A stretch of 64,000 nt of DNA, from positions 178,028,459 through 178,092,458 of the forward strand of contig NC_080539.1 in NCBI RefSeq assembly GCF_028640845.1, written 5' to 3'. The position numbers and the translations under genes are program-made. This DNA comes from Ahaetulla prasina. Taxonomy: Eukaryota > Chordata > Lepidosauria > Squamata > Colubridae. Positions 42,880-54,960 of the stretch are shown one piece after another; the stretch's first letter is position 1, and each line of letters starts with the position of its first letter. The notes under the pieces were generated by a model. It saw only the letters and a program-made list of their open reading frames with translations. It had not been told where the DNA came from and searched no databases.

Positions 42880-43895
42880 TTTTTTTTTTTTTGCCCTGTT
42901 GCATGCAATCTTCGTAAAATACATCACCAGTAATTCCATATTTCCTTTATATTTACCTTATATTTTGTGCTTTTTCCTCTGGGAGAGTTAGACAGCCTAA
43001 AGAGTGTTCTTCTTTGTGAAAAAGCTTAATAGATTAAAACTTTTAACAATAATTATGTGTATTGTATATGCACGTTTTCTTAAGACATAGCTATCAGATG
43101 TTTTCATCTTCTTAAGAACTTAGTTACATCATTTTCACAGAAATTAACACAATGCTACTCCCTGCTCCATATAGGGTCCTCCAAGCAATTGTGTTCACAG
43201 CCGGATTTTCAACCATTCTGTAAACTGCTTTAATTTTTGGATAAATTTATAATTGCTTATGTGTTCTTTGAGCTTTTCAATGAATGCCTCTTCTTTCCAG
43301 ATTCCTTTCTTTTTTTTCCACAGCTTTCATTTCTGCTTGAAGTAGCCTCTTGTGAAGCTTCCAGTATATTGGGGATTCATGAGCCAACCCTTCAATACGA
43401 ACTGTCTTGCCAAGCCCCTGTCGCAAGATCTCTTCATTTAGACAAATACTGGAAAATCTCCCCTTATTTACTATTACGAGGCAATCAAGTGCTGATTCCT
43501 TTCTGCCCAAAAGCTGGAACCAAATCATTTGTGAAGGTTTCATTTCTTCTTTTAACCAGATTACCCCATCAGGATCAGATGTTAACTCCACACCAGCAAG
43601 CATCTTTTCGGCAGAGAGAAAATGATTGGAAGAGTAATAGATACATGTTCAATTTCTAAACCTTGCTCAGTTGTCATAATTGTCCACGTAGCTTAACATT
43701 TTTCTCTATAAATTTGGGAGGTATTTCCAAAGCATTTGTGAATTTGGCTATCAATCTGATACTATTTGCAAGTACAATCACTCCAACTATTGCCAATCCA
43801 GTACTTATGTTCCGGAAGAGGGTGAGATGCGTATCTGCCCACTTGGAAAGACGTGCAACATAATTCGGTGGCTCTTTGCCCCGCTACCCAGCCAT
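42880..43895 (-). pseudogene. C3orf33: Processed pseudogene of C3orf33
   Basis: Minus-strand sequence from ATG 43895-43893 to TGA 43197-43195 aligns, without introns, to C3orf33, a small protein with an N-terminal membrane segment and a nuclease-like (TNase/SNase) fold. Recognisable blocks are VARLSKWADTHLTLFRNIST, KFIEKNVKLRGQL, KPSQMIWFQLLGRKESALDC, LNEEILRQGLGKTV and IYWKLHKRLLQAEMKA. A TAG at codon 4, a TGA after RGQL and at least two frameshifts break it. After the stop, about 300 bases of UTR-like sequence end in a run of 13 A on the minus strand (42892-42880), marking retroposition of an mRNA. I did not find a convincing target duplication. Confidence 0.82.
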
Positions 43896-44039
43896 GGTCG
43901 CCTACCAGCCATCGTGGCCCATTGCTTCCTTACATCCCAACATAAAAGGGTTACTGACCAGCAAAGTAGTTTATGAAGGTTAGGGTTGCTGTATTAATTT
44001 ATTTATGATTTTAATATATGTATATATTTATCTTTTATT
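43896..44039. other. Flank of the C3orf33 pseudogene
   Basis: May include some 5' UTR of the retrocopied mRNA. Contains a 19-bp sequence identical to one at 41238-41256. Confidence 0.35.
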
Positions 44040-44125
44040 ATTATAAGATGACCAGAGTTACCTGGTGGTAAGATGGGCAGCTAATAAATGTTATAAAGAA
44101 ACAAACAAACAAATAAACAAAGCAA
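44040..44125 (+). mobile_element. LINE 3' tail (L2-like)
   Basis: AGTTACCTGGTGGTAAGATGG and GCAGCTAATAAATG, then an AAAC run. Forward version of the tail at 44920. Confidence 0.65.
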
Positions 44126-44900
44126 GTATATTACTAAATTCATTCTTGTCAGACCTAAAGTTTAAACAAGAAGATCACCAATCTCAAGAAGAGACACTCT
44201 CATATGAAGAATGTTGATCCAGGATCCAATATAATTAAACATAATTAAAAATATGAGAAAAATGTTTTTAAATAAGACTATGAAGTATTATCATCCCACG
44301 AATACAGAATAATGTTAAAAACATATTCAGAATAAGAATGTAATTTAATTTTTTTTTTTTAGATAAGCTTCTAGCTTAAAAAGACTATCTGAGATTAAAA
44401 GATCAAGAACAGTTTCAACAGCAATTTAATCCTTTTTCTCCTGGGATTCTGAAGGTTGTAGAATATCCAAACAAAACCAAAGGCAAAAGTAAACAGTGAA
44501 GGAAAGAAGGAAGTGTTGCATTGAATGAGAAAATACTGCCATGTGAGGCAAATTCAGCCTACGTGGTTAATTTATGATTCAGTCTGTTGTGCAAAGTGCT
44601 GGGTTAATTGGCTAAAGCATTAAGAAATGTTTAATGTGAACACAACCACAGTGAGCTTTTGCAATCCTGTGTGGATTAAACAGGATTAAGCCTGTTTAAC
44701 CACTCAAACCAGGATATTTTTCTGCCTTCTAATTTAGTGTTTTGTCTCTCAACATATCCTCATTAAAATACAGTCTTCTTTTTGAATTTCTTTTATTAAC
44801 TGAGCAAAACGAAATACTGATTTCTAGGTTGCCATGACTTTATGTCCAGCGTTACAGAAGGTATTTAAGCAATATAGACAATTTTTATAGTATCTCAGCT
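44126..44900. other. Spacer, nothing recognised
   Basis: AT-rich DNA with no exon recognised. Confidence 0.4.
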
Positions 44901-44909
44901 AGATTTTCA

Positions 44910-45050
44910 AGTTTTATTTACTGATTTATTAAATTTATAAAGCCACCCATCCTATACGTCTGATCTAGGTGGCAGACACAATTAAAAGCCAAACAATCAA
45001 CAAATTAAAACAATCAAAATTAAATTAAAATGATTTTTAAAAAGTATATA
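44910..45050 (-). mobile_element. LINE 3' tail (L2-like)
   Basis: ATTTATAAAGCCACCCATCC..GATCTAGGTGGCAGAC followed by A-rich sequence. Confidence 0.62.
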
Positions 45051-45106
45051 AAAAATGATGTGGAGAGTACATTCTAAATTTATATGCAGGCAACCATTTA
45101 AAGAGC

Positions 45107-45390
45107 TCAATGATCCCATGGAGGCTGGAGGGAAGAGCCGCTGGTGGCAAAGAGCTGGAGGGCCTTGTTCCAGTGGGGCAGCATCATGGCCTGGATCTGG
45201 CTCACAGTATCAGCCTCCTGAGCCTTCAGGCACCGGTACCTGCACTCCCACAGGTCTTCCCTCTGCTTGGAAAGCCTATGCTCATAGTCCTTAGTGAGGT
45301 GCTTCTGCTGAGCCTCCTTATTGGTCAGATCCAATTTCAGCTGAGCCAGCTGTTTTGCCAATTCTTTCTCGTGGTGGCTGCTTAGCTCTT
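45107..45390 (-). pseudogene. Coiled-coil-coding fragment, probably captured
   Basis: Minus strand reads about 90 codons: HHEKELAKQLAQLKLDLTN, then KDYEHRLSKQREDLWECRY, then VSQIQAMMLPHWNKALQLF. Heptad-like Leu spacing and high Lys/Glu/Gln suggest a coiled-coil protein's C-terminal part. An in-frame TAA lies just upstream and no splice acceptor is obvious. It adjoins a hAT-type end at 45634, so it may be a host exon carried in a transposon. The parent gene is not recognised. Confidence 0.5.
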
Positions 45391-45394
45391 AACT

Positions 45395-45634
45395 CCTGTT
45401 GGGGCCCTAAGGAGCCGGGGTGGGCAGGCAAGGAGTAACAAGTAGAGGCTGGCAAGCCACCCCTCAACATGAGTGACATCGAGTTGGCCATGCCCACCCA
45501 GTCACATGGCCACCTTGCTACGCCCACCCACACAGTCATTAGGCAGATCATATTAGTGGTCCATGGGATTTAAAATTATGAATTTAGTGGTCTGTAAGAT
45601 CCAAAAGGTTGGGGACCCCTGTTCTAGATGGCAG
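45395..45634. mobile_element. hAT-type repeat, one end
   Basis: Ends AAAAGGTTGGGGACCCCTG; interior GAGTTGGCCATGCCCACCC matches the 40505 copy. Confidence 0.65.
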
Positions 45635-46640
45635 GTATCATAGCAGAAAGGATCTCACCTGGATCTGCCAAATGAAGGCTTTTGGTCAATGGGACCCACA
45701 AACATTCCTCCTGCCTCCTTAGATTAATTTTAAGTGCATTTTTAAGAATGGTTTGGGCTAAGACTAAATGGTACTCTGGTGCTCCCCAATTATATAATGC
45801 TTCAACCAAGTACCATAGAATATTTAGTAAATTCAGTGAGGGCATCACCGCTGTATGGGATATGGGTTTCTCTCACCTTATTTTTGCATATTTTAATTTG
45901 CATTCCTGCTTGACATCTTCATCTCACTAGCTTTGGGATAGCCAAAATTTCAACCTAAAAAAAAGATGAAGTCTGAGGAATTGGAGACTGAGGATTCTTT
46001 GGGACTGGGGATTATTTGACAGTTGGACACATTCCTCCTTCAATATATGGAGACTTTTTCAGGTTGGATGGATTTAATGTGTTTTGTTTGACAGCTCTTC
46101 ACTTGTTGAAAATTTGTACCAAATCGTACAGAGATGTCAAAAATATATTTAAACATTTTTTTCAATAAATATTATCAAGTCATTATTAAACCTTTTATTA
46201 CCATCTACACCACTTTGAAATGGACCCATCTAAGTTTAAGATGGCTACTTTCTTGATTTGTACATTGAAATCTAGAGAGCAACTATGGTACCTATTGTAT
46301 ACTCAGAGGACTCCAAGTAAAGATCATCTTGTGCAGCAGAAAAGGCTTTTCTATTCAATAAAGTTTTGTTTTGTTTTTGACATTTTACTGAGGCCAACTC
46401 CATAAACATTCTGCCACTTGCAAAATAACTCATATAACTAATAACAGAAACTATGAGTTTCTACTGTTACAATGATATCTTTGGCCAACAGTTCTGTACC
46501 AATGGAAGAGAACATACAGGTGTTTGCTTCCAATCATGAGTTCTGAAGCCAGGCCAATATTAAGAAATGACAATACTTGGAATCTTGCAATAATAAGGAT
46601 GTTTTCCTAGAAAAAAGATTGACATGTTTATTTTTTTTTT
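45635..46640. other. Spacer, nothing recognised
   Basis: Mixed unique-looking DNA; several 60-80 codon open frames without recognisable content. Confidence 0.4.
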
Positions 46641-46643
46641 CAG

Positions 46644-46786
46644 AGATGATACATCTAGTGGCATTTTTAGCTCTGGCTGTTAGCCTATATCAATGTGTTA
46701 ACAATGAAGTATGAGCTTTGTGATTGAAATCTGGAAAAGAAAGTTTGAAACGAAGCATCCAGTAGACTCCGATTCCTTTATGGTAA
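46644..46786 (+). pseudogene. Possible signal-peptide exon relic
   Basis: After a TTTTTTTTTTCAG acceptor comes ATG and MIHLVAFLALAVSLYQC, a good secretory signal peptide, then a stop. In a second frame WKRKFETKHPVDSDSFM follows up to a GTAAGC donor at 46782. It could be a decayed first coding exon of a secreted protein; the WKRKF pattern is vaguely like papain-family propeptides. No partner exon was found. Confidence 0.28.
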
Positions 46787-47439
46787 GCTCAAAGAATTGT
46801 TCTAACAGAATGGTTAAGGGATGATATAAGGACACATTCTGTCACTCACATACTCTACAAAAGTAATTGGCAACCTGAAGTTCCCTGGCTAATATTTTTG
46901 TGGCTTTCAGAACTCCTTCCAAATTAGGACAATTTGAATTGTCATTTGTCAATGGCTATTTTGAATGAAGAAATATTGAATGAAGAAATACAAAAGAAAT
47001 TGCTGTAGAATGTTTAATATAAACTCCATAAGTGAACCCTCTTCCCAAACAAATAGTAAAGCCTCAAAATGTCTTACTTTAAACTCAATAAAAACTGAAC
47101 TTATTGAATGAACACACATAATTTGATCCAGTCCTGTCCAAAGTCCAGCCTGGACCTACTCATCTCTTATTAGTTAGACACTCTGAAATCAAGAAATATG
47201 GAACAGCAATGAAGCAGAAGCAGCACAGAAACACAAAACATTCAGTTTAGAGCAATATAACAGACACAAAGAGGTGCTTTAGAATAGACCTTCATCTATC
47301 ATCACCATCCCAATCTCCCTCCCCCCCTAAACTTGACTTCTTGTATCCAAGCATTTTAGCAGTGGCTGGACCCTTGACTCACAAGCTTTTACAAATTATT
47401 TTATTACTTCCAATAAGTATCCAAATTATTCTCTAAGTT
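46787..47439. other. Spacer, nothing recognised
   Basis: No exon or repeat family recognised. Confidence 0.4.
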
Positions 47440-47765
47440 AAGAACCATGCTCTTAGTCATTTCCCCTAAATATTGCCATTTGGTGGGAGCTAGGAAGCAT
47501 GCCTTTTCTGTGGCAGCCCCTGATCGAGGGAACACTCTACACCCTTCAGCAGGCCTCCACCTTTTAGTTAGTTTTAGTTTTATTAAATTTTTATACTGCC
47601 CTTCTCCCGAGGGACTCAGGGCGGTGCACAGCCAAAGGATAAAAATTATAAAAAATATACAATTAAAACAACAATTTAAAACCGAGCAAATTAGAAAAAA
47701 ATGGCCAGTATTAAAAATTAAAAATTCCAAATCATAAAATGATGATAAAACCCCAGTTAAAATTT
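47440..47765. mobile_element. Two L2-like LINE pieces in opposite orientation
   Basis: 47440-47565 reads ARKHAFSVAAPDR forward (the ORF2 end of the L2 family). 47568-47765 is the reverse tail with TGCCCTTCTCCCGAGGG and ACTCAGGGCGGTG. Confidence 0.72.
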
Positions 47766-48303
47766 AAAAATATTAGGCCATTATTTTTATATTAGGCCAA
47801 TATTTAGACTTCTATAAGGTTTTTTGTTGTTGTTGTTTTTGTTTTTGTTCCTATACCTGTTGCCATTCATTATACCTGTTTATATTGAATCCTAGTCTTA
47901 TATTTTCCTTGTCTTGACTTTTTTTTAAAGTAACTTTTGACTTCTAAAAACAAAGTAAAGAAAAATACAACAAAAAACAAAAACACATTAAAAACACGTA
48001 ACAAACATAACATTACCTCATATATTATTTTACAGCTTGCTGTATTGACATAGATATATATTCTCTGTTCTTATTCAATCATTCATCTACATGCTTATAT
48101 TTACATTGGTGTCTATTTACAGAACCCTCATTATCCCGTTAATACTAGTCAGTAATTTACACTTCCTAGTTTTAACCTAATTAGATTAACATTCTGATTT
48201 ATTATTTTCTAACCAATCATATAGTTTGTTCCACACTTTATACTATTCCGAGTCTTCCCTTTCCTTAATTTCCAGCGTCATCTTATACATTTCTGCACAT
48301 GGC

Positions 48304-48443
48304 TTTTCAAATTATTGAAAATAATTATTGAAAGAATTTTTCAAATTATTGAAAAATAATTATTGAAAGAATTTTTCAAATTATTGAAAAATAATTATTG
48401 AAAGAATTTTTCAAATTATTGAAAAATAATTTTTCAAATTATT
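48304..48443. repeat. 35-bp tandem repeat inside the L1
   Basis: Four units containing TTTTTCAAATTATTGAAAAA (itself palindromic) with AATTATTGAAAGAA between. It lies within the L1 ORF2 end, so it is an internal expansion of the element. Confidence 0.9.
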
Positions 48444-49408
48444 ATTTCCTCTCCTGGTACGTTGTTTTGTTTCCATCCATATGCGACAACAATCCTTGCT
48501 GCCATTAATATATGAAGTATTAAATATTGTAAAGATTTGTCTATTTTTGGGTTAATTATTCCTAATAAATAAAGTTCTGGTTTAAATTCCATTTTTAATT
48601 GGGTAATTTCCTCCAACCAATTTTAATTTTTCACCAATTTTTTTTTATCTTGGGGCACATCCACCACATATGGTGGTATGTGCCTAGCTTGTAACCACAT
48701 CTCCAACAATTTGGTGATAAATTTGGGAACATTTTGGCCAATCTCGCTAGTGCCAAGTGCCATTTATGGAACATTTTATGCAAATTTTCTTTATAGGCTA
48801 CTGCCATTGTTAATTTATAGTTTCTATCCCACAATTAGTCCCACTTTTCTAATTTGATATTGTGCCCAAGATTTTTTGTCCAACAGATCATTGTTTCTTT
48901 TACTGTTTCATCTTCCATTTTGTATTTTAATAGGAAATTATAAATTTTTGTGAGCATTTCCCCCCCTGATCCTAATAGAATTTTGTCTATATCCAATTGT
49001 TCTCTATATATGCCATATTGCTCCTGGTCTTTTTTGAATCTATTTTTTATTTGTAGATACGGCCACCATTCCATGTTTATTCCTTGTTGTTTCAAATCTT
49101 GGATTGATTTTAATTCCTCTTTTTCATCAAGTAGCTCTGCATATCTTATCATTTTACTCAAGTCCATGGTGTTTGAGTGTAATATTGCTTCCATAGTTGA
49201 TAGCCAAATTGGGACTTTTGTATAGTGATCCTTCATAATTTTCTCCCAAACTTGTAAAAGGGCATTTCTTAATAAATGTCTTTGAAAATATGTATGGTAT
49301 TTATTTTTCCCATTCCAGAGAAAACTGTGCCAACTAATCTGGAAATCATGGCCTTCTATCATTAGTACTCGTTTATTTAAGTCATGTTAGCATTGTGGCC
49401 TGATAATA

Positions 49409-50850
49409 TCTAGACCCGTTCCAGTCCGGCTTCCGGTCCGGGTATAGCACGGAGACAGCTTTGGTTGCATTGGTGGATGACCTCTGGAGGGCCAGGGATA
49501 GGGGTTGTTCCTCTGCCCTGGTCCTGTTAGATCTTTCATCGGCTTTTGATACCATCGACCATGGTATCCTGCTGCGCCGGTTGGGGAGTTTGGGAGTGGG
49601 AGGCACCGTTTACCGGTGGTTCTCCTCCTATCTCTCCGACCGGTCGCAGACGGTGTTGACAGGAGGGCAGAGATAGACTGCGAGGCGCCTTACTTGTGGG
49701 GTCTCGCCTCTCCTGTTCAACATCTATATGAAGTCGTTGTGCGAGGTCATCAGTGGCTTCGGGGTGAGTTATCAGCTGTAGGCTGATGACACTCAGCTGT
49801 ACTTTTCCACCCCGGGCCACCCCAACGAAGCTGTCGAAGTGTTGTCCCGTTGCCTGGAGGCCGTACAGGTCTGGATGGGGAGAAACAGACTCAGACTCAA
49901 ACCAACCAAGACAGAGTGGCTGTGGATGCCGGCACCCCGGTACAGTCAGCTGCAACCGCGGCTGACTTTTGGGGGCGAGTCACTGGCCCCAACAGAGAGG
50001 GTACACAACTTGGGCATTCTCCTGGATGGACGGCTGTCGTTTGAAGACCACCTGGCGGCCGTCTCCAGGAGAGCCTTTTACCAGGTTCGCCTGGTTCGCC
50101 AGTTGTGCCCCTTTCTGGACCGGGATGCCTTATGCACGGTCACTCATGCTCTCGTCACTTCTCGTCTGGATTATTGCAATGCTCTCTACATGGGGCTATC
50201 CCTGAAGTGCACTCGGAGACTCCAGTTAGTCCAGAATGCAGCTGCGCGGGTGATTGAGGGAGCTTCACGTTGCTCCCGGGTAACACCACTCCTGCGCAGT
50301 CTGCACTGGCTACCTGTGGTCTTTCGGGTGCGCTTCAAGGTTCTGGTTACCACCTTTTAAAGCACTCCATGGCTTAGGGCCCGGGTACTTACGGGACCGC
50401 CTGCTATTACCTTATGCCTCCCACCGACCCGTACGCTCTCACAGAGAGGGTCTTCTCAGGGTGCCGTCCGCCAAGCAATGTCGGTTGGCAGCCCCCAGGG
50501 GAAGGGCCTTCTCTGTTGGAGCACCTACCCTCTGGAACGAACTTCCCCCCGGTTTGCGCCAACTACCTGACCTTCGGACCTTTCGCCGTGAATTGAAAAC
50601 TTATTTATTTATCCAAGCGGGACTGGTTTGATTTTTAAATTTTCAAATTTTGAATTTTTAGTAATTTTATATGGGGTATTTTAGTTTGGGTCAATTTGAC
50701 GGTTTTAATTTGGCCATTATTGAATATGTATTTTAATTGATATTTTAATTTTGTATATTTAATTGTTTTAATCTTGGCTGTACATCGCCCTGAGTCCTTC
50801 GGGAGAAGGGCAGTATAAAAATTTAAATAATAAATAAATAAAATAAATAA
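49409..50850 (+). mobile_element. L2-like LINE inserted in the L1
   Basis: Forward frames: [14 protein letters not shown] start, [17 protein letters not shown] (motif A), a damaged YADD region near 49780 (TAG replaces the Tyr codon), RVHNLGILLDGRLSFEDH, SRLDYCNALYMGLS and a hairpin tail CCTGAGTCCTTCGGGAGAAGG with AAAT repeats. ATAATA at 49403-49408 and 50851-50856 is the duplicated target. 5'-truncated and dead. Confidence 0.93.
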
Positions 50851-52790
50851 ATAATAGAGCTCCCAATTTGGGAGACTAAAGCCGCCTCTACTTCTACTAT
50901 CTTGCAATGTTTTAAATTTAATGCAAGGTTTCTTCCCTGACCAAACAAATTTTGATGTAATTTTATTTAATTGTTTGGAGAAATTTTTCTCTAATTTGAT
51001 TGGTATAGTTTGAAACAGATATAGCAGTCTGGGTAGTATGTTCATCTTTATCATTGAAATTCTACCAATCAACGATATTTGCAATTTGGATCAAGTTTCT
51101 AAATCCTTTTGAATTTTTTCATAGCAGTGTGTCATAGTTATCTTTTTTTATTGTGGTGCATTTTGCCAATATCTAAATATTCCTAAATATTTAATTTTTT
51201 TGACTCTTAAAATCCCGACTTTCTCCACTAATTTCTCAATTTGTTAGGTTTTTTGGTCAACATTTTAGTTTTGTCCTTGTTTATTTTGAGCCCTGCCACT
51301 TTACCAAATTGGTTTATGTCTTCAAATAATAATTATCCGGATTCTAGGAGCTCCTCAATAATGAATACCAGTTTGTCGGCAAATGCTTGGACTTTATATT
51401 CCTGTGATTTAATTTTTAATCCTTTTATTTCTAAATTTTCTCTAATTTGTGACATTAATATTTCTATGGATAGAATAAATAATGGGGTGGGTGGGACAGA
51501 GGGCATCCCTGTCGTACTCCTTTTTCAATATTGAAACTTTCTGTATATTCACCATTTAAAATTATTTTAGCTCTCTGGGTAGAATAAATTGCTCTAATCA
51601 TTTCTGTAAAGTTTTCCCCCCAATTCATTTCTATTAATTGGTTGATCATAAAGTCCCAATTCAAGTAGAAAGCTTTCTGTGCGTCTAAGAATATCAGAGC
51701 TACAGTACTTGCTTATCTGGGTGGGCTTTATAATATTCAAGTACATTTATGATGGTTCTCATGTTATTTTTGATGTATCTGTTGGGCAAAAAACCTTTTT
51801 GATCTGATTTAATAATTTTGTTTACTATACTTTTAATCCTCTCTGCTATTATGGCCATAAATATCTTATAATCAGCATTTAACAGCGAGATTGGCCTGTA
51901 GTCCTGAATCTTCTGTTTTTTGGTATTGCTTTTGGGGATAAGTGTTATTAAAGCTTCTGTCCAGGATTTTGGTATCTTTGCATTCTCTAATATTTCATTA
52001 TATGTTTGTAATAGTAAATTATCTAATAATTCTTGAAATTCCTTATAAAATGCAGCCAGGATTCCATCTGGGCCTGGAGTTTCGTTATTTTTTTAATTTT
52101 TGTGTTGCCCTTTTCAACTCAGCTGTCATTATTTTCCCGTTTAGTATTTCTTTTGTTAGATCTGATATAATTGGATGACTTCTCTCTCTTAAATATCTCA
52201 ATATCATTTTCATCTATTTTTTCTTGTCTGTACAGGGCTTGAAAGTAGTTTGTCGCTATGGTTTTTATTTTGTCTTTCTGAAAATGTACTGTCCCTTCTT
52301 CATCTTCTAGGTTTCGTATTAATTTCTTTTCCTTTTCTTTTTTCAATTTGTGAGCAAGCCATCTACCTGGTTTGCTGGCGTTTTCAAAGTAGTTTTGTCT
52401 GACTATTCTAATCTTTTGCGCCACTTCTTCCTGTGTAATTAAATTTAATTTGTGTTTGGTAATTTCTTTCTGTTCTTTAATTTCCTGATTTAAGAGTTGT
52501 TCTTGTAGTTTAAGTTCTAATTTTCTCAGTTTTTCCTAAAGGTCTATATATTACTTCTTTTTATTTTTATTTCTTTGAGCTGTATATGAAATAGATATAC
52601 CCCTTGCATATGCTTTTAGTGTGTCCAATAAGTTTTGAGTGGTAGTTTGTTCATTCCAATTTTCTTTTAAAAATAATCTAAATTCTTTTTTTTACATATG
52701 CAATATAATTTTTTTCTTTAATCACCCTCTGGTTCATGGTCCACATCCCTTTCTTGACCTGGAGTTTCAGCTCCCACTATAATACATGTT

Positions 52791-53869
52791 CCACATATTA
52801 GCTCCTCTTATATTGCAGCCCTACAATTCAATTAGATATAGGGGACTAGTAATTTTCTCCATGCTACTTCCAGTATCCTTTACCAGACATGAAGGTAGTC
52901 ATTGAGGAGAAGTGAAATTTAGCTATAAGACTCCAGATTCTTTACCTTGTTTTGTATCACTGGAGCAAGTATGTGGGTACGTAGGTATAAGATCTATACT
53001 TACTGCAGAGGCTCTGGGGGGTATACAAAACCTTTCTACTCTACCCAGACTTAACTGTTGTGAGATGGGAATTTATATAAATCATTTACACAATAAAAAA
53101 CAATCAAACAGAATGTAAAATGTAATAAAAACATTAAAACTGTAGGAGGAGTAGACAATAGTGGTATGAATCTTTCCTAATTGCTTTTAGTTAAGTCTAG
53201 GGGTTCCTCTTAAAACTGAGTACATTTTGTTACTACAAGTTACTTCTTACTTACACCCTTATAAGGCCATTGTTTTGTGAATTAGTATTTTATTGTTTAT
53301 TCAAAATCAGTGAAATGAGAGAAGCTGAAAGTGAAGTTCCCTATTTTCTTACAATAAAGGTTCACAAAAAATCTGGCCATATTATATGGTGTGATGTTTA
53401 AGAACTGCAGTAGGTGGGCACAAAGTCTTTTTCCCTGATCCATCAAGCAAAAACACATGGTGGAGTAAAGTCAAGAGAGGGGAAGGTCTTTCTCTTATCT
53501 GACATGGCTGTGAGCATTCTAATAATGGAGAAAAGGAAGGAAAATTAAGGAGATGATTTTGGCAATGCAGTGCTGTGTCTGAAAATACAGGGCTTGAATC
53601 CAATTTGAATTCACATCCTGTTTGCAAAGTTGGGTTCATGCCAGACTTCTCTTTGAGGTTTTATTTCCCATTCCAAATTAAATAAATATAAAAGTTCATA
53701 TAAAGCTGCTCAGGATTAACCATGTCGTGTTACATGTATTCTGAAACCAAACAGTTGAGTAATAAATAGGAAATTATATCTGTTAAGTTTTTATACTCTT
53801 TTTGAAAATTTCAGGGCAATGAATATTACTATACATTGCCAGCAAGGAGGGAAATGTGCTTTTCTTATT
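52791..53869. other. Spacer, nothing recognised
   Basis: AT-rich. An 85-codon minus-strand open frame at 53382-53639 shows no recognisable motif. Confidence 0.4.
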
Positions 53870-54420
53870 TAATATTGTATGAAAGTTTATTATAGAAATA
53901 AAAACAAAAATTAGGGATGTTAAAGAGGAAAGACATAGAGAAAAAAATAGAAAAGAAAAAAAATTCACCAATACAGTACAAAAACATTGAAGCCTCAACT
54001 TTTTGCTTCACATTTCTGAGTATTTCAAGGTCTTTCTAGTCTTAAAGTCATTCTAGTCTTAAAAATCTAAAATCAAAGTTTTATCTTTTTCAGTTACAAG
54101 CATGAAGTCCAGAAGTGGTTTCCAAGTAAAAACAAAAACTAGATAAATTCTGCTCTTTAATTAAAACAGTCAATTTTGCCATCACAGCCAACTCCACCAC
54201 CATCACTATCCATTCTTTCTACTGAATTAAGATAAAAATCTGACCTCAGTATTTCTTGGCTTTGTCACAAGTCCACCAGAGGTGATAAAATGTACCCTCT
54301 TTACACTTGGCATTTCCAGCATGGATTTTTTGGGGACATTAAATACCTATGACATATGGCTCTTATTTTAAGGATAATTATAATTAATCCCATCTTATTA
54401 AACCTTTTGCAAGGAAGGAA
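53870..54420 (-). mobile_element. Decayed L1 LINE, ORF2 C-terminal end
   Basis: Minus strand near 54330-54240 reads CWKCQ and then, one frame over, TFYHLWWTCDKAKKY, the zinc-knuckle region also seen in the 47815 element. Confidence 0.7.
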
Positions 54421-54534
54421 ATGTTTGATTGTCCTAGAAATTGTGACAATTCAGTACGTACAAATGGTATGATTCTGATGTTCAATCCATGGATAATATA
54501 GAGGTAGTTACAGCCACATGATCAAAAATGTATC

Positions 54535-54960
54535 TATTTGTTTATCAAATTTATATAACTGCCCATCTCACAAAAAGCAATTTTGAGTGGTGTACAACAA
54601 TTAATTAAAACAAAGCATACATTAAAAAGTGAAGATTAAAATGTAAAAAATGACAAAATGCAAGAGAGAGTTGTTCACAGTAGAGCTGTCTCAGGGTTTT
54701 AGTCCCCTGGCACTCCCAGGCCTGATGCCACAGCCAGCAAAGACGGAACTAGCCTTGTTTCAGGAGGAAGAAGGAAAGTGGCATGGAAGCCAAGACCTGC
54801 CTCCTGGGCCCGCCAAGTGTAATTTCCATGCAGACAAGATCCATAGCATGCCCTTCCTGCTGGATCTAATGAAGATGTGACTGGGAAGAGGCAGTCCCTC
54901 AGAGAAACCAGCCCCATGCCACGAAGAGCTTTAAAGGTTAAAATATTTGCCCTTTGCCCT
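54535..54960 (-). mobile_element. Old L2-like LINE 3' part
   Basis: Tail TATAACTGCCCATCTCACAAA, then complement of an ORF end with CCATGCCACGAAGAGCTTTAAAGG. Confidence 0.65.

Larger units (their letters stand above)
47815..52790 (-). mobile_element. 5'-truncated L1 LINE split by an L2-like LINE
   Basis: Minus-strand ORF2 blocks in order from the right: GRWLAHKLKKEKEKKLIRNL (52360), QLIEMNWGENFTEMIRA and EKGVRQGCPLSH (51500, reverse transcriptase), RGGFSLPNWELYY (50870), then after the insertion YYQAT, GHDFQISWHSFLWNGKN (49350), NCWRCGYKLGTYHHMWWMC (48690) and FKPELYLLGIINPKIDK (48560). The end near 48190 and a UTR to about 47815 complete it. Stops and frameshifts abound. The endonuclease part is missing. 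Confidence 0.9.

Noticed and set aside
43237..43659. A 140-codon plus-strand frame
   Set aside because: It is antisense to the C3orf33 pseudogene, whose identity on the minus strand is much clearer.
53382..53639. An 85-codon minus-strand frame with four Cys
   Set aside because: No signal peptide, no splice signals and no recognisable family; kept as spacer.
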